A stretch of DNA of 64,000 nt from Chloroflexota bacterium (GCA_020849725.1 JADLAZ010000160.1:62001-126000), one strand, 5' to 3'. Positions 8,660 to 17,908 are shown, counted from the stretch's first letter. Notes: generated by a model from the sequence alone, not told the origin. Translations and numbers: made by a program.

Positions 8660-9832
8660 TCAGTCAGCGCCAGTCGCCAGCGGATGTGGCGCCGGCGCGG
8701 CCGTCGGCTGGTCGGCCCGCAGCGCATCGTAACCGGGCATGCGCTCCCAGTAGAGCACCGCACCCAGCACCAGCGCCAGGTAGAGTGGCACCGCCAGCGC
8801 CGGTTCGATCGGGATGTCGCCAATGGCGGTGCGGAAGCCGCTGAAGTTGGCAACCGCGCTCGGCCCATACTCGCGGAAGCCGTTGCGGATGAACCAACCC
8901 TCAATCGGCGCCGCCACCAGCCCGATCAGCAGCACGTAGGCGCCGAAGCGCACCGGCAGTGTCGCTCGCGCCAGGAGCCGGTCGATCGCCCAGGTGCAGA
9001 CCGTCAACAGCACCACCCAAAAGCCGGTCATCACCAGCGAGATGTCGTAGAGGACGTACGACCAGGCCGGGAAGCCGTGGTTATTGACCATCGGCTCGAT
9101 CATGATCTCGAAGAAGAAGATGCCGGCGAACAGGTAGAGGAAGCGGCGCAGCAGTGGCCAGCGCACACTCGGCTCCGGCATCTGATGACCATCGATGATC
9201 GGCGCCCAAAATTTGTAGAAGCCGATCGTCAGCGCCAGGAAGACCGGCAGATAATAGAGAGCGATCACCGACACATTGATGATTGGCATCGCCGTGCCAC
9301 CAATGCGCTCCAGCACCTCCGGCGAGTAGCTGCGAATGCCGAGCAGGACGACGCTGCGCTCGGCGATGATCGCCGCCGGCGTGAGGATCGCGATCGCCGC
9401 CAGATAGCGCTGCCACTCGCGTGCCGCCGGCAGCAGCCGGTCGATCAGGTGCAGGCCGATCAGGATCATCGTCGACCAGCCGAGCGTCAGCACCCAGCTG
9501 ACATCCTGGTAGGCGTAGGCCCAGCGGCCGAGCCGCTCGTTCAGCCACATCGGCGCGGTGAAGATCTCGAAGATCAGCACGCCAGCGACGATGACGCCGT
9601 AGTGCGCCAGCAGGCGCGGCTGTCGCCGCCACAGGAAGGTCAGTGTCGCGACTGTAACGACGAATATCATTAATTGAAAGATGATCGTACCCGGAGTCGG
9701 CTCGCGATTGAACTCTAGCAGCACTTGATTGGTTACTGGATTGACGCAGGCGGTCGTCTGCTCGATCGTCGCCGCCACCCGTTGCAGTCCGGCGGCGCGC
9801 AGCGCGTCCGCAGCCACGATAGCGAGACACAT
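8660..9832 (-). CDS. polytopic membrane protein with internal duplication
   Basis: A 390-residue integral membrane protein with about 9-10 hydrophobic helices. The two halves repeat each other: residues about 84-134 (GVLIFEI, PMWLN, RWAYAYQDVS, HLIDRLL) match 236-287 (GIFFFEI, PMVNN, AWSYVLYDIS, WAIDRLL), and each block is followed by a similar Arg/Gly-rich turn. Two-repeat membrane folds with conserved acidic residues occur in lycopene-cyclase-type and related isoprenoid enzymes, but I cannot show membership. The ATG at 9832 has GAGGAGG 6-7 nt upstream, which rules out the longer open frame reaching 9973. It sits between the radical SAM gene (32 bp gap) and the small membrane genes. Confidence 0.75.
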   Translation of the reverse strand: MCLAIVAADALRAAGLQRVAATIEQTTACVNPVTNQVLLEFNREPTPGTIIFQLMIFVVTVATLTFLWRRQPRLLAHYGVIVAGVLIFEIFTAPMWLNERLGRWAYAYQDVSWVLTLGWSTMILIGLHLIDRLLPAAREWQRYLAAIAILTPAAIIAERSVVLLGIRSYSPEVLERIGGTAMPIINVSVIALYYLPVFLALTIGFYKFWAPIIDGHQMPEPSVRWPLLRRFLYLFAGIFFFEIMIEPMVNNHGFPAWSYVLYDISLVMTGFWVVLLTVCTWAIDRLLARATLPVRFGAYVLLIGLVAAPIEGWFIRNGFREYGPSAVANFSGFRTAIGDIPIEPALAVPLYLALVLGAVLYWERMPGYDALRADQPTAAPAPHPLATGAD

Positions 9833-9864
9833 GGCACACCTCCTCTCTTGTCCGGCGGTCGCTG

Positions 9865-11052
9865 CTACGGCACCGTCGCCGGCGGTGGTCCGACCGTGCC
9901 CGCACGCTGCGGCCCCGCCGCCACCGACGGCAGCGCCCGGTAGGCCGAGTCTTTGATCTTGCAGCCACCCCACTTCGACTGATGGTACTCGTCCCGCGCC
10001 GTCAATCTGTCCCAGAGTTGGTAGAGCGGGTGCTCCAGCACGTTGCCGAAAGTCGCGTGGTTGAAGTCACACGGCATGACGTCGCCATACGGTGAGATGT
10101 AGAAGTAGCTGGTGCCGCAAGCGCAGCCAACGGCGCGGTGGCCGGCGGTGTAGGCCCAAACCAGCACACCCGGGTAGCGGCGGTCGGCGTTGAACGGCGC
10201 AACCGATTGGATCATCTCCTCGACCCAGCCCTCATTGTCGATCAGGTCCTCCCGACCCCGGTAGCGGCCGGTCGGCATGGCGTCGAACACGAGTACCTCG
10301 TGGACGCCGGCCCGGCGGCCCACCTCGATCAGACGCGGCAACTCACCGGCGGCGAAGCTCTCCGGCGTGAGCGTGCACGACAGGCCGACCGACAGCCCGG
10401 CGCGTTTGGCCCACTCGACACCGGCTAGCGCTTGGGCATACAGACCTGGCACACCTCGAAAGGCGTCATGTTCGGCGGCGTTGGCAAAGTCGAGGCTGAC
10501 GTAGACGCTGTCCAGGCCCACTCGGCGCAACTCGACCGCCCGCTCGGCCAGTCGCGAGCCGTTGGTGAACACGATCGTCGTCGTCAGGTTCTTGTCGACC
10601 GCCCGCAGCAGCGCCGGCAGGTCGTCGCGCAGCAGCGGCTCGCCGCCGACGAAGTTCAGCACCGACACGCCCAGCGCCTGGGCCTGGCGAATAACGCCGG
10701 CGACCTGCGCCACCGTCAATGGCGTGCGCCGCCGGTCAGCGACGGCGGCGAAGAAGGAGCAATGCGGGCAACGGGCGTCGCACTCGTCGTTGACGGCCAG
10801 GCTGAGCATGTTCGGCAGGTTCCGGTTCTGGATCGCGCCGTACAGCAGCCGCGCCAGCATATTCGCCGCTGGCCGGCTGAAAGCGGCCGGCGTCGACAGT
10901 GAGCGCACCGGATAGCCGTCGCGGACGTGGATGACCTTGTCGTGGTTGACGTAGATGCGGTAGGCCAGCTCCAAGAAGTCGGCCGAGTAGCCTAACCCGC
11001 GCCGGGCCAGGTGCCAGCGGAGGGGCAATCGCTGCCGGAGTCGGTCGAACAT
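9865..11052 (-). CDS. radical SAM/SPASM-type protein
   Basis: A 395-residue radical SAM enzyme. CDARCPHC gives the CxxxCxxC cluster (Cys91, 95, 98), followed by NFVGGEPLL, the GGEP motif that holds the SAM amino group. The C-terminal region has a further Cys set (GCACG, PCDF, GGCK) with the PYGDVMPC pattern typical of SPASM or twitch auxiliary clusters. Such enzymes modify peptides, sugars, quinone precursors or lipids through a 5'-deoxyadenosyl radical. No precursor peptide is seen nearby. The ATG at 11052 follows GGGAGG at a 4-nt spacing. It is the first gene of the operon and so its promoter lies in 11053-11323. Confidence 0.88.
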   Translation of the reverse strand: MFDRLRQRLPLRWHLARRGLGYSADFLELAYRIYVNHDKVIHVRDGYPVRSLSTPAAFSRPAANMLARLLYGAIQNRNLPNMLSLAVNDECDARCPHCSFFAAVADRRRTPLTVAQVAGVIRQAQALGVSVLNFVGGEPLLRDDLPALLRAVDKNLTTTIVFTNGSRLAERAVELRRVGLDSVYVSLDFANAAEHDAFRGVPGLYAQALAGVEWAKRAGLSVGLSCTLTPESFAAGELPRLIEVGRRAGVHEVLVFDAMPTGRYRGREDLIDNEGWVEEMIQSVAPFNADRRYPGVLVWAYTAGHRAVGCACGTSYFYISPYGDVMPCDFNHATFGNVLEHPLYQLWDRLTARDEYHQSKWGGCKIKDSAYRALPSVAAGPQRAGTVGPPPATVP

Positions 11053-11118
11053 CACGCCTCCCAGCGACCAGGCGCGGCCGTTAGCCAGGTGATGAGCGGC
11101 GCCCGAGCCGGGCGCCAC

Positions 11119-11323
11119 CGGGCCGTGCCCACGCTCACGGTCGCGCGCCGCACATATGGAACTACCTATTTATACACTCGATTGTCCCCGCTCGCCGTGG
11201 CAATACCAGGGTGCGTCACGCCGTCACACGCGCCGGCTGGCGTCGTGACGCACCGGCTCGTATGCTGGCGCTCCACGGCGGCGCCACGCACCGTGCGACA
11301 TCCAGGCAGGAGGCAGGCAGCGC
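11119..11323. promoter_or_regulatory. divergent intergenic region, radical SAM operon / nadE
   Basis: About 270 bp separate the divergent starts at 11052 and 11324. An AT-rich patch at 11160-11182 stands out in otherwise GC-rich sequence and contains TATTTATACA; read leftward it gives TATAAAT. It probably supplies -10 elements for one or both directions, but no convincing -35 was found. A GGAGG lies about 10 nt before nadE. Confidence 0.4.
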
Positions 11324-13384
11324 ATGCGAGTCGGCGATCCGTTCTTTAACCTCTACAGCCACGACTTTGCCCGCGTTGCCGTCGCCATTCCGCTGGTGAA
11401 GGTCGCCGACCCGACCTTCAATGCCGCGCAGACGGTCGCGCTCATGCACGCTGCCGCTGCCCGGCACGCCTGCCTGGTCCTGTTTCCGGAGTTGGGTCTA
11501 TCGGCCTACTCCTGCGATGACCTCTTTCAGCAGCGCGCCCTGCTCGACGGTGCGCTGGCGGCGTTCCAGACCGTCGTGGCGGCGTCGGTCGACCTGCCGC
11601 TGGTCGCGGTTGTCGGGCTGCCGCTGGCCGTCGATGGGCTGCTGTTCAACTGCGCGGTGGTCGTCAGCCAGGGGCGCCTCCTCGGCGTCGTGCCCAAGAC
11701 CTACCTCCCCAACTACCGGGAGTTCTACGAGCCGCGCCAGTTCACCTCGGGCGACGCTGCGCTGGCCGACACGATCGCGCTGCTCGGCCAGGGACCGGTT
11801 CCGTTCGGCAGCGACCTGCTGTTCCGCTTCGACGCGCAGCCGCTGCTGACCTTCCACATCGAGATTTGCGAGGACGTCTGGGTGCCAACCCCGCCGTCAT
11901 CGTACGCGGCACTGGCAGGCGCGACGGTGCTGCTCAACCTGTCGGCGTCGAACATCACCGTCGGCAAGGCCGCCTACCGCCACAGCCTGGTCGCCAACCA
12001 GTCGGCACGCTGCCTGGCGGCCTACCTCTACTCGGCCGCCGGCTTCGGCGAGTCGACGACCGACCTGGCCTGGGACGGTCACGCCGTCGTCTACGAGAAT
12101 GGCACGCTGCTGGCGGAGTCCGAGCGCTTCGCCGACGCCGCGCAGCTCATCTGCGCCGACCTCGACCTGGAGCGACTGGCCCAGGAGCGGTTGCGCCAGA
12201 CGACCTTCGGTCAGGCCCGCCAGCGCGAGCGCGCGCGCTTGCGGGCCTTCCAGACCATCGCCTGCCCGCTGCCACTGCCGCGCACCGAGCGGCTGCCCCT
12301 CGCGCGCGTCTACGAGCGCTTTCCCTACGTCCCGGCCGACCCAGCCACGCGCGACCAGCGCTGCGCCGAGGTCTTCCAGATCCAGGTCCAGGGGCTAGCC
12401 AAACGCCTCCAGTTCACCGGCCTGAAGCGCGTCGTCATCGGCGTCTCGGGTGGGCTGGACTCGACCCACGCGTTGCTGGTTTGCGCCCAGGCGATGGACC
12501 GGCTCGGCCATCCGCGCGCCAACATCCTCGCCTACACCATGCCCGGCTTCGCCACCAGCGCGCGCACGCTCGACCAGGCGCGCCGGCTGATGGCCGCTGT
12601 CGGCTGCACCGCCCACGAGCTGGACATCCGCCCCAGCAGCCGGCAGATGCTGGCCGACATTGGTCATCCCCACGCCGCCGGTCAGGCCGTCTACGATGTC
12701 ACCTTCGAGAACGTCCAGGCAGGCGAGCGCACCAGCCACCTCTTCCGGCTGGCCAATCTGCGCCAGGCGCTTGTCATCGGCACTGGCGACCTGAGCGAGC
12801 TGGCGCTCGGCTGGGCTACCTACGGCGTCGGCGACCACATGTCGCACTACGGCGTCAACGCCAGCGTGCCGAAGACGCTCATCCAGCACGTCATCCGCTG
12901 GGTGGCGCAGACCGGCCGCCTCGGTCCTGACACCGGCGACGTGCTGGAGCAGATCCTGGCGACCGAGATCAGCCCGGAGCTGGTGCCCGGCGATGGCGCG
13001 CAGCCGGCGCAGTTGTCGGAAGCCACCATCGGCCCCTACGAATTGCAGGACTTCCACCTCTACTACACCCTGCGCTACGGCTACGCCGCGCCCAAGGTCG
13101 CCTTTCTGGCCCACACGGCCTGGCACGACGTCGCCACCGGTGTCTGGCCGGATATCTCGCCCGACCAGCGCCACGCCTACGACCTGGCAGCGATCAAGCG
13201 CTACCTGGGCCTGTTTCTGTTCCGCTTTATCCAGCTCAGCCAGTACAAGCGCAGCGCCCTGCCCAACGGCCCCAAGGTCGGCTCCGGTGGCTCGCTGTCG
13301 CCGCGCGGCGACTGGCGCGCGCCGAGCGATGCCCAGGCTGACGCCTGGCTGGCCCAGCTCGACCTCATCCCTGATGAGGCGTAG
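11324..13384 (+). CDS. nadE: glutamine-dependent NAD+ synthetase
   Basis: A two-domain enzyme of 686 residues, the length of the large (actinobacterial-type) NadE class. The N-terminal nitrilase-type glutaminase has its Glu-Lys-Cys triad at Glu56 (FPELGLSAY), Lys125 ([14 protein letters not shown]) and Cys182 (EICEDVW). The C-terminal synthetase has the ATP pyrophosphatase loop SGGLDS (375-380). It converts nicotinic acid adenine dinucleotide to NAD+ in the cytosol, using glutamine-derived ammonia channelled between domains. It stands alone, divergent from the radical SAM operon and closed by the strong hairpin at 13529-13564. Confidence 0.96.
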   Translation: MRVGDPFFNLYSHDFARVAVAIPLVKVADPTFNAAQTVALMHAAAARHACLVLFPELGLSAYSCDDLFQQRALLDGALAAFQTVVAASVDLPLVAVVGLPLAVDGLLFNCAVVVSQGRLLGVVPKTYLPNYREFYEPRQFTSGDAALADTIALLGQGPVPFGSDLLFRFDAQPLLTFHIEICEDVWVPTPPSSYAALAGATVLLNLSASNITVGKAAYRHSLVANQSARCLAAYLYSAAGFGESTTDLAWDGHAVVYENGTLLAESERFADAAQLICADLDLERLAQERLRQTTFGQARQRERARLRAFQTIACPLPLPRTERLPLARVYERFPYVPADPATRDQRCAEVFQIQVQGLAKRLQFTGLKRVVIGVSGGLDSTHALLVCAQAMDRLGHPRANILAYTMPGFATSARTLDQARRLMAAVGCTAHELDIRPSSRQMLADIGHPHAAGQAVYDVTFENVQAGERTSHLFRLANLRQALVIGTGDLSELALGWATYGVGDHMSHYGVNASVPKTLIQHVIRWVAQTGRLGPDTGDVLEQILATEISPELVPGDGAQPAQLSEATIGPYELQDFHLYYTLRYGYAAPKVAFLAHTAWHDVATGVWPDISPDQRHAYDLAAIKRYLGLFLFRFIQLSQYKRSALPNGPKVGSGGSLSPRGDWRAPSDAQADAWLAQLDLIPDEA

Positions 13385-13402
13385 CGCCAGCGATGTGAGT
13401 GG

Positions 13403-13495
13403 CTAGCTGTTGAGCGCCAGGTAGGCGGCGCGGACCGGCGCTGAGCACTGCGCCAGCACCGCCGGGTCCGGGTCGAAGTCGGCGCCGGCCGGCAT
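13403..13495 (-). other. possible 30-codon ORF or coding remnant
   Basis: Between the convergent nadE and oxidase genes, the minus strand holds a short frame starting MPAGADFDPDPAV and ending AAYLALNS. Its composition is protein-like and the frame stays open upstream for several codons (VSLPVFSC). There is no ribosome site. It may be the decayed C-terminus of a lost gene. No function can be assigned. Confidence 0.2.
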
Positions 13496-13528
13496 GCACG
13501 AGAAGACAGGAAGCGATACAGGCGCGGC

Positions 13529-13564
13529 GTGAGGCCGAGGCCGCGACGGCGGCCTCGGCCTCAC
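13529..13564. terminator. bidirectional hairpin terminator, nadE / FAD oxidase
   Basis: A perfect 16-bp stem, left arm 13529-13544 and right arm 13549-13564, with a 4-nt GACG loop, lies 12 bp outside the oxidase stop and about 145 bp after nadE. No T-tract follows on either side, which is common for this GC-rich genome. It is well placed to insulate the two converging genes. Confidence 0.7.
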
Positions 13565-13575
13565 CGGGGCGACCG

Positions 13576-15009
13576 TCAGGCCCGGGGCGGGATATTCTGG
13601 TTGAAGCGGAAGAGATTGGTCGGGTCGTACTGCTGCTTGATCGCCGCCAGGCGGGCAAATGTGGCCGCCGGGTAGGCGTCACGCACCCGCTCCGCACCCT
13701 CCGCCTCTAGGAAATTGACGTACACGCCATCCGCGTCGCGGCGCATGGCCTGCCACAGGCGGTTGGTCCACGCCTGGTGCGGAGCAGCGTTCTCAGCCGC
13801 GTCGAGCCAGAGTGCGATCGCAGCGACCAGATAGCGGCTCTGCCGGTGGGCGAACGCGGTGGCGTCGCCGGGCACGCGCGCCATCGCGCCGCCAAGGCCG
13901 CGGAACTGCACGATGCTGTACGGGGACGAGGCGTGCGCCATCGCCGCCAATGCTGCATCCAGCGACTCATCGCTGATATCGCCGGCAAACATCGAGCGCA
14001 GCGACGCCGCGTGCGGGGCGGCCTGATGCGCGGTGAAGTCGTACATCGCCGGGTATGGCATCGGCTGCACCAGATCAGCCATCGGCTCGGCCAGCGCTCG
14101 CAGGGGCGCCAGGGCGCGCTGGCCATCCTCGATGCTGCCGGTCCAGGTGACCAGGATCGCCAGCACCACCTCCCCGACGCGGTCGGCCGGCACGAAGGGG
14201 GCTGGCGGCGCATGCATCAGGTTGGCAATCGTCGTCAGATCGTCGGGCGCCGCCACTGCGTAGTCCAGGTACCCCCGCAGGACCGCTCGGTTGGCCGGCA
14301 GCAGAAGCATGCCACCCAGGACCTGGTCGACCCGCTCCAGCCGGAAGGTGAACTCGGTCACGATGCCTACGTTGCCACCGCCACCTCGAATCGCCCAGAA
14401 CAGGTCCGCATGCTCGGTCGGGCTGGCGGTCACGATCGCGCCGTTGGCGGTGACAACCTCAGCCGACAGCAGATGATCAATCGTCAGGCCGTACTTGCGC
14501 ACCATGAAGCCGATGCCGCCACCGGTCGCCAGGCCGCCAATGCCAACTGACGCGGTGTCGCCTGTCGTCAAGGCCAGGCCGTGTCCATGCGCCGGGCCGG
14601 CGACGTCGCCGGAGGTGGCGCCGGCCTGGACGCGCGCCATTCGTGTCGCCGGGTCGACCCTGACCGCCGTCATCCGCGACAGGTCGATGACCACGGCACC
14701 GTCGATCATGCTCAGGTAGGCGACGCTGTGGCCGCCGCTGCGCACCGCCAGCGGGTAGCCCGTGCGCCGCGCAAACGTCACCGCGGCCGCGACATCCGCC
14801 GCCGTGGAGGCGCGCACGATAGCCAGCGGGCGGCGATCGACCGTGACGTCGGACACCTTGCGCGCGTCATCGTAGTGCGGGCTGTCCGGCAGGATCAGCT
14901 CGCCGGCAAGCTGCTGGCGCAGCGCGTCGAACGCTGCTGTGGGCGCGATGACGGGGCGGGTGGCTGATGGCAGCGCGACGGATGACTGAGGTCGTGAGGC
15001 GATCGTCAT
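13576..15009 (-). CDS. FAD-binding oxidoreductase (berberine-bridge-enzyme-like)
   Basis: A 477-residue flavoprotein of the PCMH/vanillyl-alcohol-oxidase superfamily. The FAD-binding domain holds RSGGHS, whose His is the usual 8-alpha-linked attachment site, then GDTASVGIGGLATGGGIG. In bicovalent family members a Cys stands just before VGxGG; here that position is Ala/Ser, so FAD is probably linked only through His. The C-terminus ends with the BBE motif YVNFLEAEG, then YDPTNLFRFNQNI. Relatives oxidise sugars, oligosaccharides or alkaloid-like alcohols with O2. The ATG at 15009 follows AAGGAG at 7 nt, so the longer open frame to 15381 is rejected. No signal peptide is evident. Confidence 0.9.
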   Translation of the reverse strand: MTIASRPQSSVALPSATRPVIAPTAAFDALRQQLAGELILPDSPHYDDARKVSDVTVDRRPLAIVRASTAADVAAAVTFARRTGYPLAVRSGGHSVAYLSMIDGAVVIDLSRMTAVRVDPATRMARVQAGATSGDVAGPAHGHGLALTTGDTASVGIGGLATGGGIGFMVRKYGLTIDHLLSAEVVTANGAIVTASPTEHADLFWAIRGGGGNVGIVTEFTFRLERVDQVLGGMLLLPANRAVLRGYLDYAVAAPDDLTTIANLMHAPPAPFVPADRVGEVVLAILVTWTGSIEDGQRALAPLRALAEPMADLVQPMPYPAMYDFTAHQAAPHAASLRSMFAGDISDESLDAALAAMAHASSPYSIVQFRGLGGAMARVPGDATAFAHRQSRYLVAAIALWLDAAENAAPHQAWTNRLWQAMRRDADGVYVNFLEAEGAERVRDAYPAATFARLAAIKQQYDPTNLFRFNQNIPPRA

Positions 15010-15532
15010 CACAAGCTCCTTGGAGTGAACACACTCGTTGCGTGCTGGCGCGTCTCGGTGCGTTCCCCGGACAGCACCCGTCAGGCACGACGGCGACCCT
15101 CTGGCGCCGGGGTGGCGACCCGACCGGTCAGCCTCACCCACCGGCAGTGTAGAAACCGGCTCGACCCGGCTCGTCGGCCCATCGAGCAGGCCGGGACCGG
15201 TAAGGTGACCATCCGGCCAGAGGCAACCTGGGCTGCCGCACAATGACCGCTCGGCCATTGCCCACCCCTGCCTGACGTCTGGATGTGGCACGACGACCCC
15301 CAGGAGGCGGGCGCTTGCGTGCCGACCGGCCCGAGCCTTGCCGCCTGGGTCGGCAGCGGGTGACGGCCCCGTCGTTCGCAAGTCAATCTCGGACGGGTAG
15401 ACAGCGGAGCCACAGTGTGGTATATCTGTTATCTATGATCGAGCGGCGGCGCGAGCGCCCCAGACCAGCCCTCTAGCCGGGCAGGCCGCAGCATCGCCGT
15501 CCTGGACAGCGACGCCAGTGGAGGGATGAGCC
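15010..15532. other. 523-bp intergenic region with probable divergent promoters
   Basis: No gene with a plausible start was found. The only AT-rich stretch is 15418-15441, containing TATATCTGTT and TATGAT (15434-15439), likely a -10 for the small Cys-rich gene to the right. Overlapping open frames here have neither ribosome sites nor recognisable products. Confidence 0.4.
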
Positions 15533-15784
15533 ATGCTGGAGACGCTCGAGACGAAGGACACCTTCGCGCGCGAGGTGCTGGCGCATTTGTGTGGGTCCAC
15601 CTGCCACGGGTTTGGGGAAGCCATCGAGATGTGTGAGACGCGCGGCGACTGCGTCATCGTCATCACCTGTCCCTCCTGTGGCCGGCGCTTCACCCTCGAG
15701 GACGACCAGTACGACATGCTTATCGCCTGGTCGCGCACCGAGGGGTCGCTGTACGCCTGCGGTGTCCAGCCCCTGCACGCCTGA
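15533..15784 (+). CDS. small Cys-rich, putative zinc-binding protein
   Basis: An 83-residue acidic protein with a CPSCGRRF knuckle (about 46-53) and further Cys in LCGSTCHG (20-25), ETRGDC and YACG. The CPxCG pair plus the earlier Cys could bind one zinc ion or an Fe-S centre. No family is recognised; small CPxCG proteins are often regulators or accessory factors. The ATG follows GGAGGG at 9 nt. It sits 140 bp before lipA on the same strand, but a TATAAT between them suggests separate transcription. Confidence 0.6.
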   Translation: MLETLETKDTFAREVLAHLCGSTCHGFGEAIEMCETRGDCVIVITCPSCGRRFTLEDDQYDMLIAWSRTEGSLYACGVQPLHA

Positions 15785-15859
15785 CCGGGGCATCGGCTCC
15801 GCTCCTCGGCCTGAGCAACGCCGAAGGCAGCCAATGCGCGGCCGCGCCGGTGTCCACGC

Positions 15860-15865
15860 TATAAT
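15860..15865 (+). promoter_or_regulatory. probable -10 box for lipA-lipB
   Basis: A perfect TATAAT in GC-rich surroundings, 59 bp before the lipA ATG. No good -35 is visible 17 bp upstream, so the promoter may need an activator or the match may be fortuitous. Confidence 0.45.
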
Positions 15866-15923
15866 TGGCCTCAGTGCGGCCCCGCGCCGCGCGCTCGGAT
15901 GGCCCAGCGCGAGCGAGGACACC

Positions 15924-16829
15924 ATGCTTCCCAACGATCAGCCGGCGCTGCCTGGCCCGGCCCGCCGCTTGCCGGCCTGGCTGAAGGTCCGGGCACCCAT
16001 CGGCCCCAACTACGCCGAGCTCAAGACGATCATGCGCGAGCACCGCCTGCACACGGTCTGCGAGGAGGCACGCTGCCCCAACCTTGGCGAGTGCTGGGAG
16101 AACCGCACCGCCACCTTCATGATCCTCGGTGATGTCTGCACCCGTGCCTGCGGCTTCTGCGCGGTCAAGACCGGCCGGCCGGGCACGGCCGCGCTGGATT
16201 GGGACGAGCCGCGCCGCGTCGCTGAAGCGGCTCAGTTGATGGGGCTGCGCCACGTCGTCGTCACCTCGGTCAACCGCGACGACCGCTCCGACGGCGGCGC
16301 GCCCATCTTTGCCGAGACGATTCGATTGTTGCGCGAAGCCATTCCCGGCTGCGCCGTCGAGGTGCTGACGCCCGACTGGCTCGGCAACTGGGACGCGCTC
16401 GCACTGGTCGTCGAAGCGAAGCCCGACATCTACAACCACAACATCGAGACGGTGCCGCGCCTGTCACGCCGCGTTCGCTCTCGCGCCCGCCACGACCGCT
16501 CGCTGGAGTTGCTGCGCCGCGTCAAGGACCTCAACCGCCTTATGCTGACCAAGTCCGGCCTGATGCTCGGCCTGGGCGAGACGTGGGACGAGGTGATCGA
16601 CACACTCTGGCAACTGCGCGAGCAGCACGTCGATGTTGTCACCATCGGCCAGTACCTGCGGCCATCGCCGCGTCACCTGCCGCTGGAGCGCTTCTACACG
16701 CCCGACGAGTTCGCCCGGCTGAAGGAAGAGGGGCTGCGCATGGGCTTCCCGCATGTCGAGTCGGGGCCGCTGGTGCGCTCGTCCTACCACGCCCATGAGC
16801 AGGTGCCGGCGCGGGGCGCAGCCGACTGA
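15924..16829 (+). CDS. lipA: lipoyl synthase
   Basis: A 301-residue radical SAM enzyme that inserts two sulfurs into octanoyl groups on lipoyl-dependent enzymes. The auxiliary cluster motif [12 protein letters not shown] gives Cys46, Cys51 and Cys57; the radical SAM cluster CTRACGFC gives Cys72, 76 and 79; the C-terminal RSSYHA contains the serine that ligates the auxiliary cluster. Length is normal for LipA. The ATG at 15924 was chosen because the LipA N-terminus begins a few residues before the conserved PxWLK segment; the longer open frame to 15591 is non-homologous. It forms a pair with lipB, 10 bp downstream. Confidence 0.96.
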   Translation: MLPNDQPALPGPARRLPAWLKVRAPIGPNYAELKTIMREHRLHTVCEEARCPNLGECWENRTATFMILGDVCTRACGFCAVKTGRPGTAALDWDEPRRVAEAAQLMGLRHVVVTSVNRDDRSDGGAPIFAETIRLLREAIPGCAVEVLTPDWLGNWDALALVVEAKPDIYNHNIETVPRLSRRVRSRARHDRSLELLRRVKDLNRLMLTKSGLMLGLGETWDEVIDTLWQLREQHVDVVTIGQYLRPSPRHLPLERFYTPDEFARLKEEGLRMGFPHVESGPLVRSSYHAHEQVPARGAAD

Positions 16830-16839
16830 GGCGGCCAGC

Positions 16840-17679
16840 GTGACGGACGCAGCGGGCGCGGCCGGAACGACACCGGCCGAACCAGCCACGGCAGTTGCCC
16901 CAGCTCTCGGCGACGTGACCATGCCGCCCGCCGGTGGTGGGTCGACGCCGGGGCTGCTGGCATGGCTGGGCCGACTGGACTTCGCCGAGGCGTGGGCCTT
17001 GCAGCGGGCGCTGGCGGTGGCGCGGCGGGAGCGGCCCACACCGGACCTGCTGCTGCTGGTCGAGCACCCACCGACGATCACCATCGGGCGGAGCGGGAGC
17101 GAGCGCCACCTGCTGGCTGGTGCGGCCGAGCTGGCGGCCATCGGCGCGACGGTGATCGCCGTCGATCGAGGCGGCGACATCACCTACCACGGACCGGGCC
17201 AGCTCGTCGCCTACCCGATCATCGACCTGCACAGCCGCGGGCGCGACATCCATCGCTACCTGCGGCTGCTGGAGGAGGCGGTCATCCGCGCGCTGGCCGA
17301 TGTCGGGGTTGCCGCCAGCCGGCTGCCGCCGCACACCGGCGTCTGGGTCGGCGAGGAGAAGATCGCCGCCATCGGCGTCAAGGTCAGCCGCGGCGTGACG
17401 CTCCACGGTCTGGCGCTCAACATCGACCCCGACCTGAGCCACTTCGATGCCATCGTCCCCTGTGGCATCCACGATAAAGGCGTCACATCCGTGGCACGCG
17501 TGCTGGGCCGTCCGCCCGCGCCGGAGCTGCTGGCCGCCCGGCTGACCCACCACCTCGGCGCCCTGCTCGGTGTTGCCTGGCGCGGGATGGACGCGCGCGC
17601 GTTGCCCGCAACTGCGCGGCTCGCCGCGATCGTTGCTATGGCGAGCCTCACCGCGACTACGCCCGCCCCCATCAGCTGA
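16840..17679 (+). CDS. lipB: lipoyl(octanoyl) transferase
   Basis: The enzyme moves octanoate from acyl carrier protein to lipoyl domains, making the substrate for LipA. Conserved elements: VEHPPTITIGRSG, RGGDITYHGPGQLVAYPI, the catalytic Lys in KIAAIGVKVSRG, and the catalytic Cys in DAIVPCGI. The GTG at 16840 has GAGGCGG upstream and starts 10 bp after the lipA stop, giving 279 residues with an Ala/Thr-rich leader. An ATG at 16921 would start closer to the conserved domain but lacks a ribosome site. The longer frame into lipA is rejected. Confidence 0.94.
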   Translation: MTDAAGAAGTTPAEPATAVAPALGDVTMPPAGGGSTPGLLAWLGRLDFAEAWALQRALAVARRERPTPDLLLLVEHPPTITIGRSGSERHLLAGAAELAAIGATVIAVDRGGDITYHGPGQLVAYPIIDLHSRGRDIHRYLRLLEEAVIRALADVGVAASRLPPHTGVWVGEEKIAAIGVKVSRGVTLHGLALNIDPDLSHFDAIVPCGIHDKGVTSVARVLGRPPAPELLAARLTHHLGALLGVAWRGMDARALPATARLAAIVAMASLTATTPAPIS

Positions 17680-17812
17680 TCTGACTGGCGCGCCAGCCGG
17701 CTTGATGGTAGGTTTCCAGTCGGACGCACTGGCCCTGGCCGTGCGACATGGTGCGCTGGCACGCCCCCCTGCCTTGCGATGACCGGCGTAGCCCCGATAG
17801 AAGGACCACCTG

Positions 17813-17899
17813 GTGGAACTCGTCGCACTCCTGGCCTTCCTCGTCCTCTGGGTGCTGCTGCAGGCCGTGATCCTGCCACGCCTCGGCATTTCGACCTGA
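17813..17899 (+). CDS. 28-residue single-helix membrane protein (micro-ORF)
   Basis: A GTG-initiated frame starting VELVALLAFLVLWVLL and ending in QAVILPRLGIST encodes one transmembrane helix with a short basic tail. GAAGGA lies 7 nt before the GTG, an ideal ribosome site. The stop is followed within 10 bp by a 7-bp GC stem at 17909-17927, which fits the end of a small transcription unit. Function is unknown. The tidy start, helix and hairpin make chance unlikely but not excluded. Confidence 0.5.
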   Translation: MELVALLAFLVLWVLLQAVILPRLGIST

Positions 17900-17908
17900 A
17901 TGCGGCCT

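Noticed and set aside
8239..8904. 221-codon minus-strand frame across the small membrane genes
   Set aside because: It overlaps two better supported membrane genes in another frame and has low-complexity Arg-rich sequence.
15010..15381. Upstream extension of the FAD oxidase
   Set aside because: AAGGAG 7 nt before the ATG at 15009 fixes the start; the extension reads through promoter-like sequence.
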